A DNA stretch of 64,000 nucleotides from Sapria himalayana (GCA_029783825.1 JAREIK010002450.1:248001-312000), one strand, 5' to 3'. Positions 1-12,936 are shown, counted from the stretch's first letter. Made by a program: numbers and translations. Notes: a model not told the origin generated them from the sequence alone.

Positions 1-900
1 ACATATTCTATATTCTATAAAATATTTATTTTCTTCACTTAATATATAGGGTTGGAATTGATCAGTTCTTGTTGTTGCATAATTACTATTTCTCTAAGTC
101 TTTTGTCATCTTGGGTTGTAAATTTATTAAAAAATACATCAAGTTTAGCCATAATCAGTATTAGTCTATCTAACTCAAATGCTTCAATTTGCTTCCTTTT
201 AAATGCTCGTTCATTTAGAGTTTGATAATTATTTTGACTAGTTCTTAGAATAAGAAATAAGCCTTCTCAATTACCTTGTTCATATTGAACTACTTGAGGC
301 TACATCAAACATGCACCTCATCATATTATTTAGATCATTGTAGAAAGTATAAGCTTGAAACCACAATTTAAATCCAAGTTATGAGCACCTCCTCAATATT
401 TATTTGATTTGATCCTAAACATCAAATAACATCTCAGGCTTCTCTTGTCAAAAGTGGTATATTTCTTCTCTTAGTTGAGAAGTGATTTTAGATGAGAATA
501 CCTTTATTAAGAAAGAATTCTCAAGTTCATTTAAAGTTTTAATTGATACACTATATAAGCATTGAAACCAACTTAGTGCCTTGTTTAAATAAGAAAATGG
601 AAAAAAACATAATCTTATCACAAATAGGCTAACTTTGTTCATCTTCACTATGTTTCACAACTCTTAAAAAGTTTCAATGTGTCTATTCAGATCTTCTAAA
701 AATCATCTACATTACAAATCTATTGCACCATAACTATCATACTAGCCATGACCTTACTTGAACAGGATCAATTCTATAGGTTGTACTGCATTGTCATATG
801 AAAAAAAACTATCATACTAGAATTCAAACAAAAATGATTCATTTATATTAGTTGCATCCAAATCTAAGAGTAGTTCTCCATCAATGTTGGTCACAAGTAG
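1..900 (-). pseudogene. Ty3/gypsy retrotransposon gag remnant (partial)
   Basis: This is a piece of a plant Ty3/gypsy gag gene, which would encode the capsid polyprotein of a retrotransposon. Read on the minus strand, 448-648 stays open and carries the gag hallmarks ALSWFQCL, TLNELENSFLIKVF and QLREEIYHF. These correspond to the family pattern of an ARAWF block, a WxELxxxFLxKFFP block and a KLRxxI block. Below position 450 the same strand continues through stops with NNYQTLNERAFKR and an ELD stretch like the linker after gag in this family. The fragment runs off the left edge of the window and no LTR is visible. It is broken by several stops and cannot be functional. The gypsy assignment rests on motif recall, not a search. 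Confidence 0.7.
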
Positions 901-959
901 CCACACAAAGTATGTTGAGGAATGAGTTATTAGAAAGCTTATCGTGCAACCCCTAGTTT

Positions 960-3237
960 ATTTCTATTGCTACCATTACTTTCTATAAAGTGATGAAAAA
1001 GGAAGTCGATAGAGATTCATCCCCCTTTTCCTTTTTGCCTGGCACTGAAGAAGAAAGATCAGCCTTATCTGCTCTTTGCATGTTTTCATTGGACAAATAC
1101 TGTTTGCGATGTGAATCGAGGAAGCTTTCGCCTAGGACTAATTCCACAGTAGAAACGACTATGCGCACCAGCCCTTAGCATTAGTGCGTCTATGCGTGCT
1201 TTTAACATGATCTTAGTGCGGAGGATTGATTGCTTGTCAGGTGCACATTCAAAAGAGAGTGTAATGTAAGTAACGGTGGTGCGCTCTCCTTTGTTAGCAA
1301 GAAGCGGTTAGCGGGACTCAGTTCGAGGTTTTATTCCTTTCGTGAACAGATGGGACTCTCGCCTGTCGGAGATAGCCTGGTCTTTAAAAGTATATGATTT
1401 CCGGGTTATTGAACTCCAAAATGCATTCCGATTGGGGAATAATAAAAGATGTTATTCACTTCAAGTTATCCCAATATTGTTAGCTAAAGCACTAGAGGGC
1501 GCGTTCTTAAACCTTTTCGATACGTGAAATTTAAGCAAGATCCCGTCGGTTCTATCTTTAGCGAAATCTTCCCTTAGTTAGCTTTGATGCCAGGTGATCA
1601 AAAGAGATTAACGAATAGAGATCAAACCTTCCTTAGCCCTTAGAGCTAGGGTGTACTAAGCGAATCAATTACCTTCTAGTTATCACACTCAGATAGAGGG
1701 AAGATTTAAGTATACCAACATGAGGTCAGTGGGCGATGTCTAAGCTGTGTCTACGAACATAAATATTTTACTTTTTAGCTTTAGCTGTCACTGCAATTGA
1801 AGCTTGGATTGGAGTGGAAGGAAACCTTTCGCTAAAGACCTTACCAAGAGTCTGAAAGCTGTCCAACCTAGGGTAGGGTAGGCCTTAGTCAATTCCGTAA
1901 AAAAAGAAATCCCGCAGCACCTAGCCCTATTTCCGTATATCCCCTATCTCGTAATGAAGTGCAAGGGAAGGGCATATCGAATTACTTGCTTTGTGTGCAG
2001 TAAGGCTTGAGATCAAAAAGAAAGACTGATACTCCCTGGCTTCCTTCCTCCTTATATTTGACTACTATTGAGTAACTTCCCAAAAATCGTCCGCCAGGAG
2101 CTTATATTACCCTAACTGCTGATATTCCAACAACATTTCGAGAGCAAGCCCTTCAGATTCACTTCCTAACAGAGCATTTCCTCCACCACCCATTATTCCA
2201 GCAAGAGCTCCAAGGCAAACAACGGTTACTGGAAAAGACTAGAACTAGAACAAGAACGTCATCAGTACCAGAGCTCCTTTTCTTGCTAACTATGCCAGTT
2301 TTTTGTCTTATTCCTTAGACTATTTAACTCTGCATATTCAATAGCAATTGATCTAAAAAATCCCACAGCTGATGAAATGGCTGTCTATTCTAGCTCACAG
2401 TCAATCCAGGGTGAATCTCATTGTGCATCTACTTCCGCTCATCGAAAGTCTACCTCCGACTGAATCAATATCTCCTTTTCCCTTTGCTGCCACGGAGAGC
2501 GATGTTCCACCTCTTTCTTAAACAGCTCTCGCTCATTCATGGAAGGTACCCTGAGCCCTTACTCTACCAAGAAGACAAGCGGAGCGATCAGTGGCATTTT
2601 CTTTGTCTGTTAAGCCTCACAGCTATGGTTTTGATTCTTTTGTCGAATCCGAGTTCTTCATGGAATTAAGACCAGCCAAGCCGAACTAAAGCTCCACAAC
2701 CCGTTCTTCCCGTTCAACCCTTCTCGTCCTGACTTTGCTTTCAATGGACCCCATCTGTATCCTTCCCAGCGACCCTGCCTGTGTCGACCAGCCAAGCAGA
2801 TGTGATTCTGTCTCTTCCTTTCCTATTATCACTGACATTAGGGTTGACTCTCTCTCCTTGTTCGTTTCACTCCTTTCCGTGAAGAGCACACTAGGCACCA
2901 AGTCGCAGTGACAATGCCTTCCAGCGGTAGTCCTCCGGTAATAAAGCAAGAACAAACAATCATTCATCGGAGGGGGCGATCAAATGGAATCCGGCTTTCG
3001 AGCCTTCGTTTGCTGGATTGTTTTCAAGTCAGGCAGATACATGCTCCTTTAAGACCTTTGATTGTCGCTCTTTGAACAGGCAGAGACGAACACACAATTC
3101 CAACGACAGCAGGAGGAAGAGATACTTTCGAACCTGACACATCCACTGCACGATCCTTTGGAGCCGTAGTTCCGGGATCACTTTCTAACAGGATCCCTAT
3201 ACGATCTGGCCCGGCTTGCTCTTTCAAAACTCTTTAT
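960..3237. other. Probable nuclear insert of mitochondrial DNA (NUMT)
   Basis: Base composition changes abruptly at about 960 and again at about 3237: the flanks are strongly AT-rich with homopolymer runs, while this block is balanced, lacks A/T runs and reads like plant mitochondrial spacer DNA. Short open frames (for example 990-1178, 1342-1527, 2421-2669, and 2686-2967 and 3024-3227 on the minus strand) show no recognisable protein and are probably chance. I could not identify a standard mitochondrial gene, tRNA or rRNA, so the assignment is by texture only. An alternative is a low-copy nuclear segment of unusual composition. Confidence 0.55.
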
Positions 3238-4288
3238 CTTGAAATAGTTCTCATTTTCTCTCAATTTCTAATCCAAATTAGTTAACTTAGTTTGATATCT
3301 TTAGCTCTTTGAGTTTAGTTGTAACAAAACAAACAAAAAACATAGAAAAACAAAGAAAAACAAACACAAATACAAAATAAAGACTCAACAACAATTATTA
3401 CTTAAACAACTTGAAATAGAACTAATCTTTTGCAAATATAATTATGTTAACTCAAGATGACTAATCAAACTAAATATTTTTTAGCAATGATACTAAAAAC
3501 TTGTTATATATTCATTATAGTACTAAAAGCTCATTAAGATATTATTTTGGTCTAGTGGTGTCCAAAAAATATATGAGTCATACATATAGTAAAGATGAAT
3601 ATAAGTTTGGTATCAATCCCATATGGATTATGTAGGAAATTTTACTAAATAGTCGTGAACTAATTACTAGTCATGTTGAGTAGATAGACATGGATTTTGA
3701 AACTATATTTTGACTATAGGTTAGCTCACATTTTTTGTATGATAAAATTTCTTTAATATTTGGGTAATAATATGCTCAATTATCAGATGAACGATAGATT
3801 GATGTAGAAATGCCTTAAGTACCATCTTGGGCAATATTATCATCCTTGAGCTACCACTACCAAGGATAATCCCCTAGTAGTTATGCCTTAATGACTATTT
3901 TGAATATGAATTTCTATTCTTTTCCTCTAATATTATAAAGATATGAAATGATATGATAATAATTATGTTTACAATTAATATCATACTCAAGTCACCATCA
4001 TATAAACATAATATTATCTAATATTAATATTATCTAATTTTTCTACAAATCTTACATATGGAAATCAAATAAAAAAAAGACTAACATGACTATCACCATC
4101 ATATAAACTATACCATTAATTTCATATCTCTCATGATTTACTTATCATAGTTTAAAATGGACAATACTTAACTCCCATATTATGTAGAAACATCTAGGTT
4201 ATACATTCTATATATAACCTACATATTATTTCCCTAGCTATGATTGGTCATAAATATATTAATAACTAAAAGGCTAGGATAATTTATG
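3238..4288. other. AT-rich spacer, no gene seen
   Basis: This stretch is A/T-rich with frequent stops in all frames. A phrase near 3607-3640 (ggtatcaatcccatatggat) resembles a motif common in plant repeat spacers, but no element boundaries could be set. Confidence 0.5.
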
Positions 4289-4323
4289 TATTACAAAAAA
4301 AAACCAAAAGGCTAGGATAATTT
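4268..4323 (+). repeat. Exact 18-bp direct repeat at the CACTA left end
   Basis: The 18-mer aaaaggctaggataattt occurs at 4268-4285 and again at 4306-4323, with a 20-bp spacer holding the putative eroded CACTA terminus. It may be a duplicated subterminal motif; gctagg/cctagc words recur further inside the element. Confidence 0.6.
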
Positions 4324-4899
4324 CCCTAGCTATATTAAATAAATTCCGTCGCTAAAATATAATAGTGAAGGATTTACGACGGAAATAATCCTAAGCTAAA
4401 GTGCTTGTCGCAAAAAATTCACGAGAAAAAATTTTTCCCTCTCAAATTTATGAACTACATAAATTCTCTAGCTATATATATATATATATATATATATTCT
4501 CTTGTTAATTTTGGTAGTAATTTAGAAGGAGCAATTAATAATTTTTGACTAAATATATACGGAAAATTTCCTAGCTAAATTAGCTAAGGAAATTTTCGTT
4601 GCTATTTTTATTAAATTATAAGAAAATAACTACAACAATAGTGTCTTTATTAATATTGAATAAAAACATATACTAAACACAATTTTTTTTAATTAACCAT
4701 AAGTCAAAGCAATACAGAAATTAATTTGATACAATACTATCAATAGTAAAAAACAAAACTCCATAGGTATATAATCATCTAAAACAAAATCATTATCTTC
4801 ATCATTAACTAGTGAATTAGTGCTAGGCTCTCCTACATGGGTACTCTGTTGGAACTCGGTGTGCTATCTCTATCGTCAAGGCCACTAACTATGACTCCA

Positions 4900-5725
4900 T
4901 AAAAGTCATCTGCTATTATATTGCATTCTTCATTTCTTTCATCTCATCATTCACTTCTTTCATTTCTTGTATTTCTTCATTCAAAAGAGTTATCTGAAGA
5001 TCCATAAAGCCCTCAATTGACTGAGAAGAAACTATCATAGGTTCCTCCACGAGTTCCTATGATAAAATAGAAAATAAAAAAGCTATGCTAGATATAAATA
5101 AATTAAATATAATATTTTTCATTTCACACTTAACTTTCAATATTTACTATAGTAGTCAAATAGTTTATTAATATAAGAGATACTTACAGCAATCATCAGA
5201 GACTTGTTGTCAACAAATTGGTCATCTGCTTTCTTCACATGCATCTTCCTGAAGATCTCATAAAAATTGAGATCTCGACCAAATTATTCAGCCTAAAGTA
5301 TGAATTTATTTAGTCAAAAATAACATATGTTACAAATTAGAGGAATACATTTTTTAAAATTTGTATAGCTTAATAATTAATAAAAATGTGTTAACTAAAA
5401 TTTTAAGTCATATTTAAAAAAAATGACAAGGAAAAAAAACTTTGACCATAATTGTAAAACCATGCAAAGGTTTGAATTATTTGGACTATTCAACCGACTG
5501 CTAAATATTTAAATGTTTTAAAGTTAAAAATGTTACCAACTCTTGAGCATGCTTAATGGTAGACTTTGACCCTCATGTGTAGCGAGACAAACCTGTACTT
5601 TATCCAGCTACCTTAGTCCATCGGTTCTTGTTGGCTATCTTTGATTTTTTCTTTACTTCTGGATCTTCCTAGTACTTAAGCCACTTTGGACACTCATCTT
5701 CAGGTATAATAACAAGGACAAAAAA
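4900..5725 (-). pseudogene. Plant En/Spm (Ptta-type) transposase remnant
   Basis: Minus-strand pieces match the second gene of plant CACTA elements, the Ptta/En/Spm transposase family, which helps bind and mobilise the element ends. In order: WLKY.EDPEVKKKSKIANKN (about 5615-5682), like the family's WxxSPEFQAKSxxNKxNR block; a degenerate STGLSRYT.GSKSTIKH (about 5545-5605), like the TGS(K)SF block; RDLNFYEIFRKMHVKKAD followed by DQFVDNKS (about 5197-5275), like the ELFxxTHxKKxGxFVDxKS block; then a Glu/Lys/Met-rich coiled coil (EEIQEMKEVNDEMKEMK, about 4926-4995). The blocks are split by stops and AT-rich gaps, possibly introns. The frame cannot be translated through. The family match rests on block order and spacing. 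Confidence 0.65.
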
Positions 5726-7299
5726 AGTGTATTAATAAGGACATCAACCATTTTCCTTTTGTTTTTATTAATACAATTCAAAAACTTTCTTCCACGAATG
5801 TATTAATAAAAAAGTGAACATACCAACAACTCACACCAACATATTAAATAATGACATTTCATATATCAAACATCATAAAAAAACAAGGATAGAACAATGA
5901 CAAGGAATTAACTTCAAACTTAGAAGAACAATTTTTAGTTTCTAAATATTACTAATCAACCAAAATTAGAAATGAAATTATTTCATAAAAAAAATAAATT
6001 GTGCAATAGATAAGTATGCTAATGCTAAATAAACATATTGCATATGAGTACTCAATACAATGAATAAGATCATCATGTCTTACCAATGCATTTTTTTACC
6101 AAAGCTAATATTAACCTGACATATTAATGCATAAAAGTTATATGATTATTTGCATACAAAGATGTGCTATGGATGCTAGAAAACAAGCACAAAAGTAGAC
6201 CAAGCTGACATTAAGGTGGAACCAAACAGATAAAATTACACTTGCAAAGAAAAAAATTATTTAATTTCAGTCTTAGTCTCAATTAACATTTCCCTAATCG
6301 ATACATACAGTATAGATCATGTTCACATTTTTCAATAGTTTATTAGCTTATAAACCTTCCAAAAAACATACTAAAGACAATACTTTATATAATAGTCAAT
6401 TTTCTCAGATCCCCCAATTTTTTTGTGCATCTTTTGGGTAATTATATATATATATATATAGCATTGTAATATAGTTTTTTATGAACAAGCTAACAGAATA
6501 CATCATTGGATATTACAAGTATGCTTAATTTTAACATGACAACAACACATAGTTAACATATTTCTTTTTGAAATATAATAAATATTGTATAACCTTATGT
6601 AATGGGTCAAATGTGATTCTAGAATTCCCTAAGTACATTACATCTTCAAGTAATTTATGTGATCACTAGGAAAGCTAAACCCAATATTATATCCCACATA
6701 ATCAAGACTTATAAAAAATTACCTTTATAAAAATTTTATAATTTAAAAGTATAAAATAACATCAATCACTAAACAAAATACAATATCATATATAAATACA
6801 AAGAAAATAATTAAAAATATTTGTAATCATATATGAGTACTTCAAATAAAATAACTCAAGATAATATTTATTAAAATAATATAACATCACAAAGAAAATA
6901 ATTAAACTTAAAAGATAAGAAACAAAATTATGATTTTCTCAACATGTAAATAAATATATAAATTATTTGGTCTAATAAAAGAAATAATAATCAATCTATC
7001 ATATATATATATTATTTCTCATGAAATGATAGTTAATCTCAAAGCTTTTCATGTGTTGAGATGAAAAAATCCTCTTATTTAAAAAATCTAAAAAAATAAC
7101 AAAATAAACAAACATCAACACCCCTTTCAAGTTAGGAGATACATACCACAAACATTGAGCTTTGAAAAGAGTAGATAAATTTATAGGTATATGAGAGCCT
7201 TCATAAAAAAATATATGTAATCTGCTAAAAAATTAGTACTTACACATTAGCTCAATCCATCCTTAATTTTTTGCTCCCCTCACATCATGCTTTTTCAAT
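5726..7299. other. AT-rich interior of the CACTA element, no gene seen
   Basis: Extremely A/T-rich with short (AT)n runs (6436-6460, 7004-7010) and stops in every frame. It lies upstream of the transposase remnant and could hold decayed introns or nested repeats. Confidence 0.4.
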
Positions 7300-7765
7300 A
7301 ATACGAATGAGTATATTTAAATATGGCAAACATGTCAATGGCCTAGCCCAACGCATGGCATGGCCAAGAAAAATGGGTCTGTCTCTGGCATAACCAGACA
7401 TGACTAAAATCAAGCATGTAACATGTACAAGCCCTGTCAAGCATGTAAGGTCAACTCGCCATTGAAACACAAAACATAGCACAACCTACAGTGTCACCTC
7501 AACTAGACTAAACTTGGCTTTAATGCCAGTTCATGCTCAAAACATGCCTGAATCATGTCTTAAATGCCAATTCTAGATAGGCTAGTCTAGATAAGATACC
7601 TAGCCTGTGGAGATCTAGCCATCAAGGTAGGTCAAGTAAAAAAATGAGACATGAGCCTCTTGGCCTGGCCAAATAGTAGAAATGATAAAGCACTATTGCC
7701 ATTCAAGTAAGGAAAAACACTGGGATCAATCCCAAATCCTAGGACTTGAGGCATGCCATGTCTAC
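7300..7765. other. More GC-rich block resembling hAT subterminal DNA
   Basis: The block opens with catgtcaatggcctagcc and closes with ggcctggccaaatag. It is full of ggcatggc, catgcc and ggtc words like the subterminal segments of the hAT family found at 30-62 kb. It may be an old short hAT derivative nested in the CACTA element. The ends are too eroded to delimit, and a 65-codon open frame at 7285-7482 (minus) is probably chance. Confidence 0.25.
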
Positions 7766-8439
7766 TCAAATGAAAAATGGTGATATAGAGTGACTATGTT
7801 AAGAACAATAATAGCATCTTTTATTGTCGATAGCATTGATATTATTCACCAATGAACATTGATTGTTGATAGAAATTATCAAAGGAAGAAAATTATGATA
7901 TAGATAATCAAGTATGTCATTGTCACAAATTTGTTATCAAGTTGAAAAAAATAATAAAATAAAAACATTATGACATCTCAATGAAAAACAAATATCACAA
8001 AAAATAATATGTATTATAAAAAATAACTTAGAAACAACATAAAAAATAAACATATCATGTTATAATCTCAAAAAAAATATAAAAATAAGATTTCATTTGA
8101 ACTACTCTCATGCATACATGCATGACCAAAAAGAACTTGTCAAATTATACTATTGGAGAACCTATAACTCATACCATGCAACTAAAAACAAAATTTCCAT
8201 ATTATAAAGGAAAAAAAAGCTACTGGCAATACATAATACATCGCAATCTAAATCATTATAGTAGTCACATCCAATAAGAGGAGGACAAAAAGTATAATAG
8301 CAACATTTTTTTAAAAATCACAATTATAATACGACAGTTATCAATATGTAGTATTAGGATGAGACATTGAGGCAACATGTGAAAAAAAATGAAACGCATG
8401 AAATATGAGCGGGATCTCCCATAAAACTTAAATTTTTAG

Positions 8440-8655
8440 TAATGGACGACGAAGGAATTAAAAAAAAACTATAAACCAACAAACCGGCGCACAGCACCAT
8501 CTATACAGGCGATCGCTGTAATTGGAGAATTGGAGGTTTGATATTCCGTCTGTGTGTGGACTCGAAAGCTCCCTCTCAAAGCCAGCAGTCGAGGGGACAG
8601 CTCTCATCGTGACAATGGTACATAGGCATCGTGGTCCCTTCTTAACCACACTAAA
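8440..8655. other. Unexplained balanced-GC island inside the CACTA element
   Basis: About 200 bp of balanced composition (gcgatcgctg, cagtcgaggggacagc) sit in otherwise very AT-rich sequence. On the minus strand an open frame of 63 codons covers 8458-8649, but its product is not recognisable. Captured exon or promoter pieces are known in plant CACTA elements and this could be one; a remnant of the transposase 5' exon is another option. Confidence 0.3.
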
Positions 8656-9890
8656 TAACCATTAAAACTAGTAATTGGTAATTAAATTTTAATATTATTT
8701 CATATTATTAAAAAAACATATTATTCCATATAACCATTAATAAATTGTAAAAATATATAATCATACAAATTTTATAACATTTAATATTTTTTATAATTTA
8801 TGGATAAATTTATTATATTAATTCATAAATAAAAAAATAATATGAAATTATAAAAAGAATTTCATGTATATATATATATGATTATAAATTTTTATGAATT
8901 CAATATATTTTTATTAAAATAACATGAAATAAATTTATAGGCATAAAAATTCATATTATTTAATATATTTTATAATTAATAAAAATCCTAATTTAACTTA
9001 AAATGAGAAGATCATAAAAAAGTATATTTATTATTTAAATAAGAGTGAAATATAAAAAGTTAATATTAAAGATATTACTTAATGGTTTAATTCTTATAAA
9101 TTTTAGAAGGGATAAAAATAAAATTGGAATTCAAATCAACTTATGGTCAGTTTGATAGTACTTTTTAAAAGTAATAATAGGGCTAAAAATTATTTTATTT
9201 ATTTTTAGGATAAAAAAATATTATTAGTAATATTTAAATTTTTTTTTGAAACTATAGAAAGAACACTTGAAGTGTTTTTTTAATAAGCACTTGGAGATAT
9301 TTTTTTGTAACATTTGAAATATTCTTTTAATAATTCAAATCTTTTAGTACATATTTTTTTAAAAGATTCCTATATTCATAAATATAAATTTTTAAGTTTT
9401 ATTAATATAAATATTTACTTGTTTATTCGTTATTTCAAATTTTTTTTAAATATATATTTTTTAATCATACAAATAATAATTTTAGGTTTTTATTAATACA
9501 AATATTTATGTATGTTCATTTATTAATTCAAAAATTTTTTAAATTGTTTATTATCATAGAATTAATTATTTTATGTTTGTATTAATGCATTTATTTAAAT
9601 TAATTATTAATTAAATCAAATATTATTTGGAAATATTTTTAAAATTTTATAATCCAATACATAGTTAATTTAGGCTTTATTAATATGAATTTTTATTCAT
9701 ATTTATATATATTTGTAATTATTTATTTATAATATCATATTTTTATAATTATATGAGTAGAAGGCATCTTTCAAGGATTGCTCATCCATAGACCATGACA
9801 GATCTTTAATATACAAAATTACATCAAATATTAAAACAAATGATATATAAAATAAAACAAAATAAATATAATTTAGTATACACTTAACGA
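8656..9890. other. Very AT-rich stretch, no gene seen
   Basis: Nearly pure A/T with homopolymers. The open frame at 9314-9496 is low-complexity Ile/Phe/Leu/Asn and not credible as a gene. Confidence 0.5.
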
Positions 9891-10309
9891 TTGAAATAAT
9901 CCCGAGCTAAATAGCTAGGGGAAATCCCTAGATAAATACATATATTTTGTGAAAATAATAATTTAAGGACTAATCGCTTGCTATAAATATAAAATTGTAA
10001 AAAAAAAATATTTACAGATAATGATACGGTGAGAAATTTTTTCTTGAGCTAATTAGCTAGAGAAAATCCATCTTTAAAGTTGTTGCTAAATTTTTTGTCA
10101 ATCTTTGTGCCAAAATCAACAAGAAAATTAGTTAGGGGTGTTTTTCCATCCCAATTTTCTATCTCTAATCTATCACAAAATCATCACAAATTTATCATTA
10201 AATCTGGAATCAAATATTTCTTGTTATTCCATTGCTAATCACTTGCAAATTAGCTAAGGATTATTTCCCTGGCTAATTTCCATAGCTAAACTGATAATTT
10301 ATTGCAGTG

Positions 10310-11489
10310 TAAAAAACGTAAGAGGTATTGGTGAAAAGTTAGTGTAACCCAATTTTTGTGGAAAAATACCATATAGTCCTAATGCTAGCTATGATGTATT
10401 TAGTCAATAATGGATTGGAAAGGTATTTTCTAATAGTTTGGACCAAATAAATTATGGTATAATTGTATCGTGCAAGAATGATGTAACTTTAAGTGAAAAG
10501 GATCAACCAATTGTAGATTCAAGAGGCAATCTCATGTGGATATGCTAGACCAAAGGCATGTGGCCATCATGCTCCAAAAGCTTGAGGATAAATAGTTGGA
10601 AACTATGAATTGGGAGTGGACTAGCTATTTGTTGGTGTTATACAAAAGTGGATTCAAGATGTAACCATCAAAAGCTATGCCAAATCTATAGGATATGCAT
10701 GATTTCATGTCCCAATAATCATGTGTCATAGATAGTTATGAAAGTTGACCAAATATTTATGGTGTTTCCAACATGCTTACAACTTTGTGCCAAATTTTGG
10801 ACAAAATTTATAATTTTTAAAAATTGTCACTTTCAATTCTTTATGGATTTAATTCAATAAAGAAAAAGAGCTGAACGTGTTCACCAAAAACACTTAAACA
10901 TAGTTTACAATGTGGATTGAAAATTCTTAAATAAATAAATGTTCAAGGAAAATTGTCTTTTATTTAAACATTGACTATTAGTAAGGAACAAAAAATTATG
11001 AATATAAAATTCTATAAATATAATTTGAAATTGCCAAGTTGGGAGGCAATGAAGTTATAACATTATATATTTATGAACTTACAATCATGTTGGTGAAAAT
11101 AGTGAAATTTATTCATTTAATAAGTGTATGTGTTGAAAAAAAGTTTTCTTTGAATTAGTATTATTGTGTTATGGTAAAGATGCAACAAAGACTTCAGAAA
11201 AATTGTAATAATTGATTTAGTACAACTATATTAGTGGTTGTAGAAGAACTAATTAACACCAAGCTCTAGTAAGTTGTGCTAAGGGTTGTAGTAAATTTTA
11301 GCCAAACTAGAATTATAAGGGACAATGAAATTATCTCAAAAAGAAGATATATAGTGTGTACTTTTCATCTTACCAAGAGTTTCTTATCATGGTGATTATG
11401 CTGTGTACTTTACTGTTTCTTGTCGATTATTATGGTTAAATATTTGATTTCAATTTTTTTTTTCTACAATATTATAAAGGATAAGTGTT
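10310..11489. other. Spacer between CACTA and LTR elements, nothing recognised
   Basis: AT-rich but less simple than the flanks. No terminal repeats, protein motifs or open frame of note were found. It is the left flank of the insertion site of the 11495-17578 retrotransposon. Confidence 0.4.
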
Positions 11490-11494
11490 GTTAG

Positions 11495-12792
11495 TGTTAG
11501 GTCTAGCTTGTTTTGGGAGAACCAAAATATTATATGTTTTGGTTTGTTAATTTTTTTGTATGTTTGTTTTATTTTTTAATTGAATGCGTGCTCTCATTTT
11601 AAATGTGTGTGTCAAATTAAAAAAATGGTTAGTTTCTATATTATAAAATGTCACGTATGCATAGAAAATTTTATATTAACCTTTTGCTATAATGAAAAGA
11701 AAAAGAGTGGTGGCTCACGCACCATGTGGAAAAGTCATGCATGGTTACTATTTGTGAAAATGAGGGATTCCTCCCAAAAATGGAAATTCATCCCATTTTG
11801 ATTCATTTTAATAAATAATGTGGCATTTTATTCCATGAGAAATGACTATGGTGTGTGCATGAACCTAGTGAAACATGGAATAATTCCCATGTTTTGCATG
11901 AACAATGCATTTTCTTGAAGAGTTGTGTGCATACATTTCTTGAATAGTGCATTATGTGCATGTTTTTGTTTGCCTGTAACATGAAAAATGAGAATAAGTG
12001 AATTCCCATTTTTGTGTTTAGTTGGTGTGAATCATGTGTGAATGCTTGTGTTATACTAAAATGGGAACTCTTCTCTTTTTTGTTTTACACAAAATTCCAG
12101 ACTCTCTTATTACTCTTTTGAACTTCTATTATAATTTACATAACTTATTCTAAGTTTTTGTAATATTTAAGATGTATAGTTTACTCTCTTTTCAATTTAT
12201 GTTTCCCAGAATTGTTGGATTAATGTAAAGTTTGTGTCAAGCCCCTATGAAGTTTGTGTGGTATTCTAAAAAAAAACTATTATTATGATTGTATTATACT
12301 CGTGTTCTATTTATGGTGTGCTCGTATTGTGTTCGTGCTCCGTTCATATTGTGATAGTTGTTCTTGTAGTTCTTCTAAAATAGTAGGTCTAGAATTGAAA
12401 CACAATTCAATAGGTGTTTCCAAATACTTTTCTATTTCTCTTGATTTATAATAATTTCAATTTTGAGACTTTGTATGTGTAAATATTCTACTAATTTTGA
12501 GAGCAAAATATTTATTATGATTATGTGATGTTTGTGGTTATTTATTTTTATTATTTCCAACATAAGCAATGAAGTATAAATATATATATTTTGGTTTACA
12601 TAGTTTGATAAAAAATAATAGTAACCCAAGAAAATGTTTTTATTCCGCTGTGCATTTTTAGAAAAAGTTACTAACAAAAATTAATTAGTTTTAATAAAAT
12701 TAAAAATATCAAATCAACCTAACAGTTAGATCGATATTTTATTCCATTACTATTCTTAGTTTTTTGGACAACATCTTGGTTCGTCCATAATA
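11495..12792 (+). repeat. 5' LTR of the 11495-17578 retrotransposon
   Basis: Collinear with 16068-17578 over its whole length, with visible point and indel divergence. Shared landmarks include the tcattttaa(a/g)tgtgt block at 11595-11606, aagtcatgca(t/c)ggt at 11731-11744 and the final tccataata. It lacks the 210-bp internal duplication of the 3' copy. The open frames within it (for example 11580-11801) are chance. Confidence 0.8.
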
Positions 12793-12793
12793 G

Positions 12794-12809
12794 TGGTATC
12801 ATAATAAGG
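12794..12809 (+). other. Primer binding site of the LTR retrotransposon
   Basis: TGGTATCATAATAAGG begins two bases after the 5' LTR. Its first eight bases match the usual copia primer site TGGTATCAGAGC, complementary to the 3' end of initiator tRNA-Met. Confidence 0.7.
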
Positions 12810-12936
12810 TTTCTTTTGGTATTTTTGGTATTTTTAATTTTTAGAAGTTGTATTCTTTATTCAATATGAATAAAAAAAAATAATTTGTTTGGTATAATTA
12901 AATTGGAACCTTTTAACTACTTAATTTGGAAAATAA

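Larger units (their letters stand above)
4289..10309 (-). mobile_element. Decayed CACTA (En/Spm-like) DNA transposon
   Basis: The right end, read inward on the minus strand, starts CACTGCAATAAATTATCAG, a one-base variant of the CACTA terminus. The best left end is TATTACAAAAAAAAACC at 4289, which would be CACTACAAAA with two C-to-T changes. Both subterminal zones (4305-4620 and 9890-10300) are crowded with short gctaggg, ccctagct and ttagctagg words in both orientations, as in CACTA elements where the helper protein binds. Between them lies an En/Spm-type transposase remnant on the minus strand. No 3-bp target duplication is visible (atg versus taa), so the exact left end is uncertain. No TNPD-type transposase was recognised, so the copy is non-autonomous and dead. 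Confidence 0.6.

Noticed and set aside
990..3227. Small open frames inside the probable mitochondrial insert
   Set aside because: None resembles a mitochondrial protein; balanced composition yields chance frames of this length.
9314..9496. Hydrophobic 60-codon open frame
   Set aside because: Almost pure A/T sequence gives Ile/Phe/Leu/Asn/Tyr by composition alone.
11580..12677. Open frames of 65-81 codons in the 5' LTR
   Set aside because: The LTR is non-coding; the frames are not conserved in the 3' LTR.
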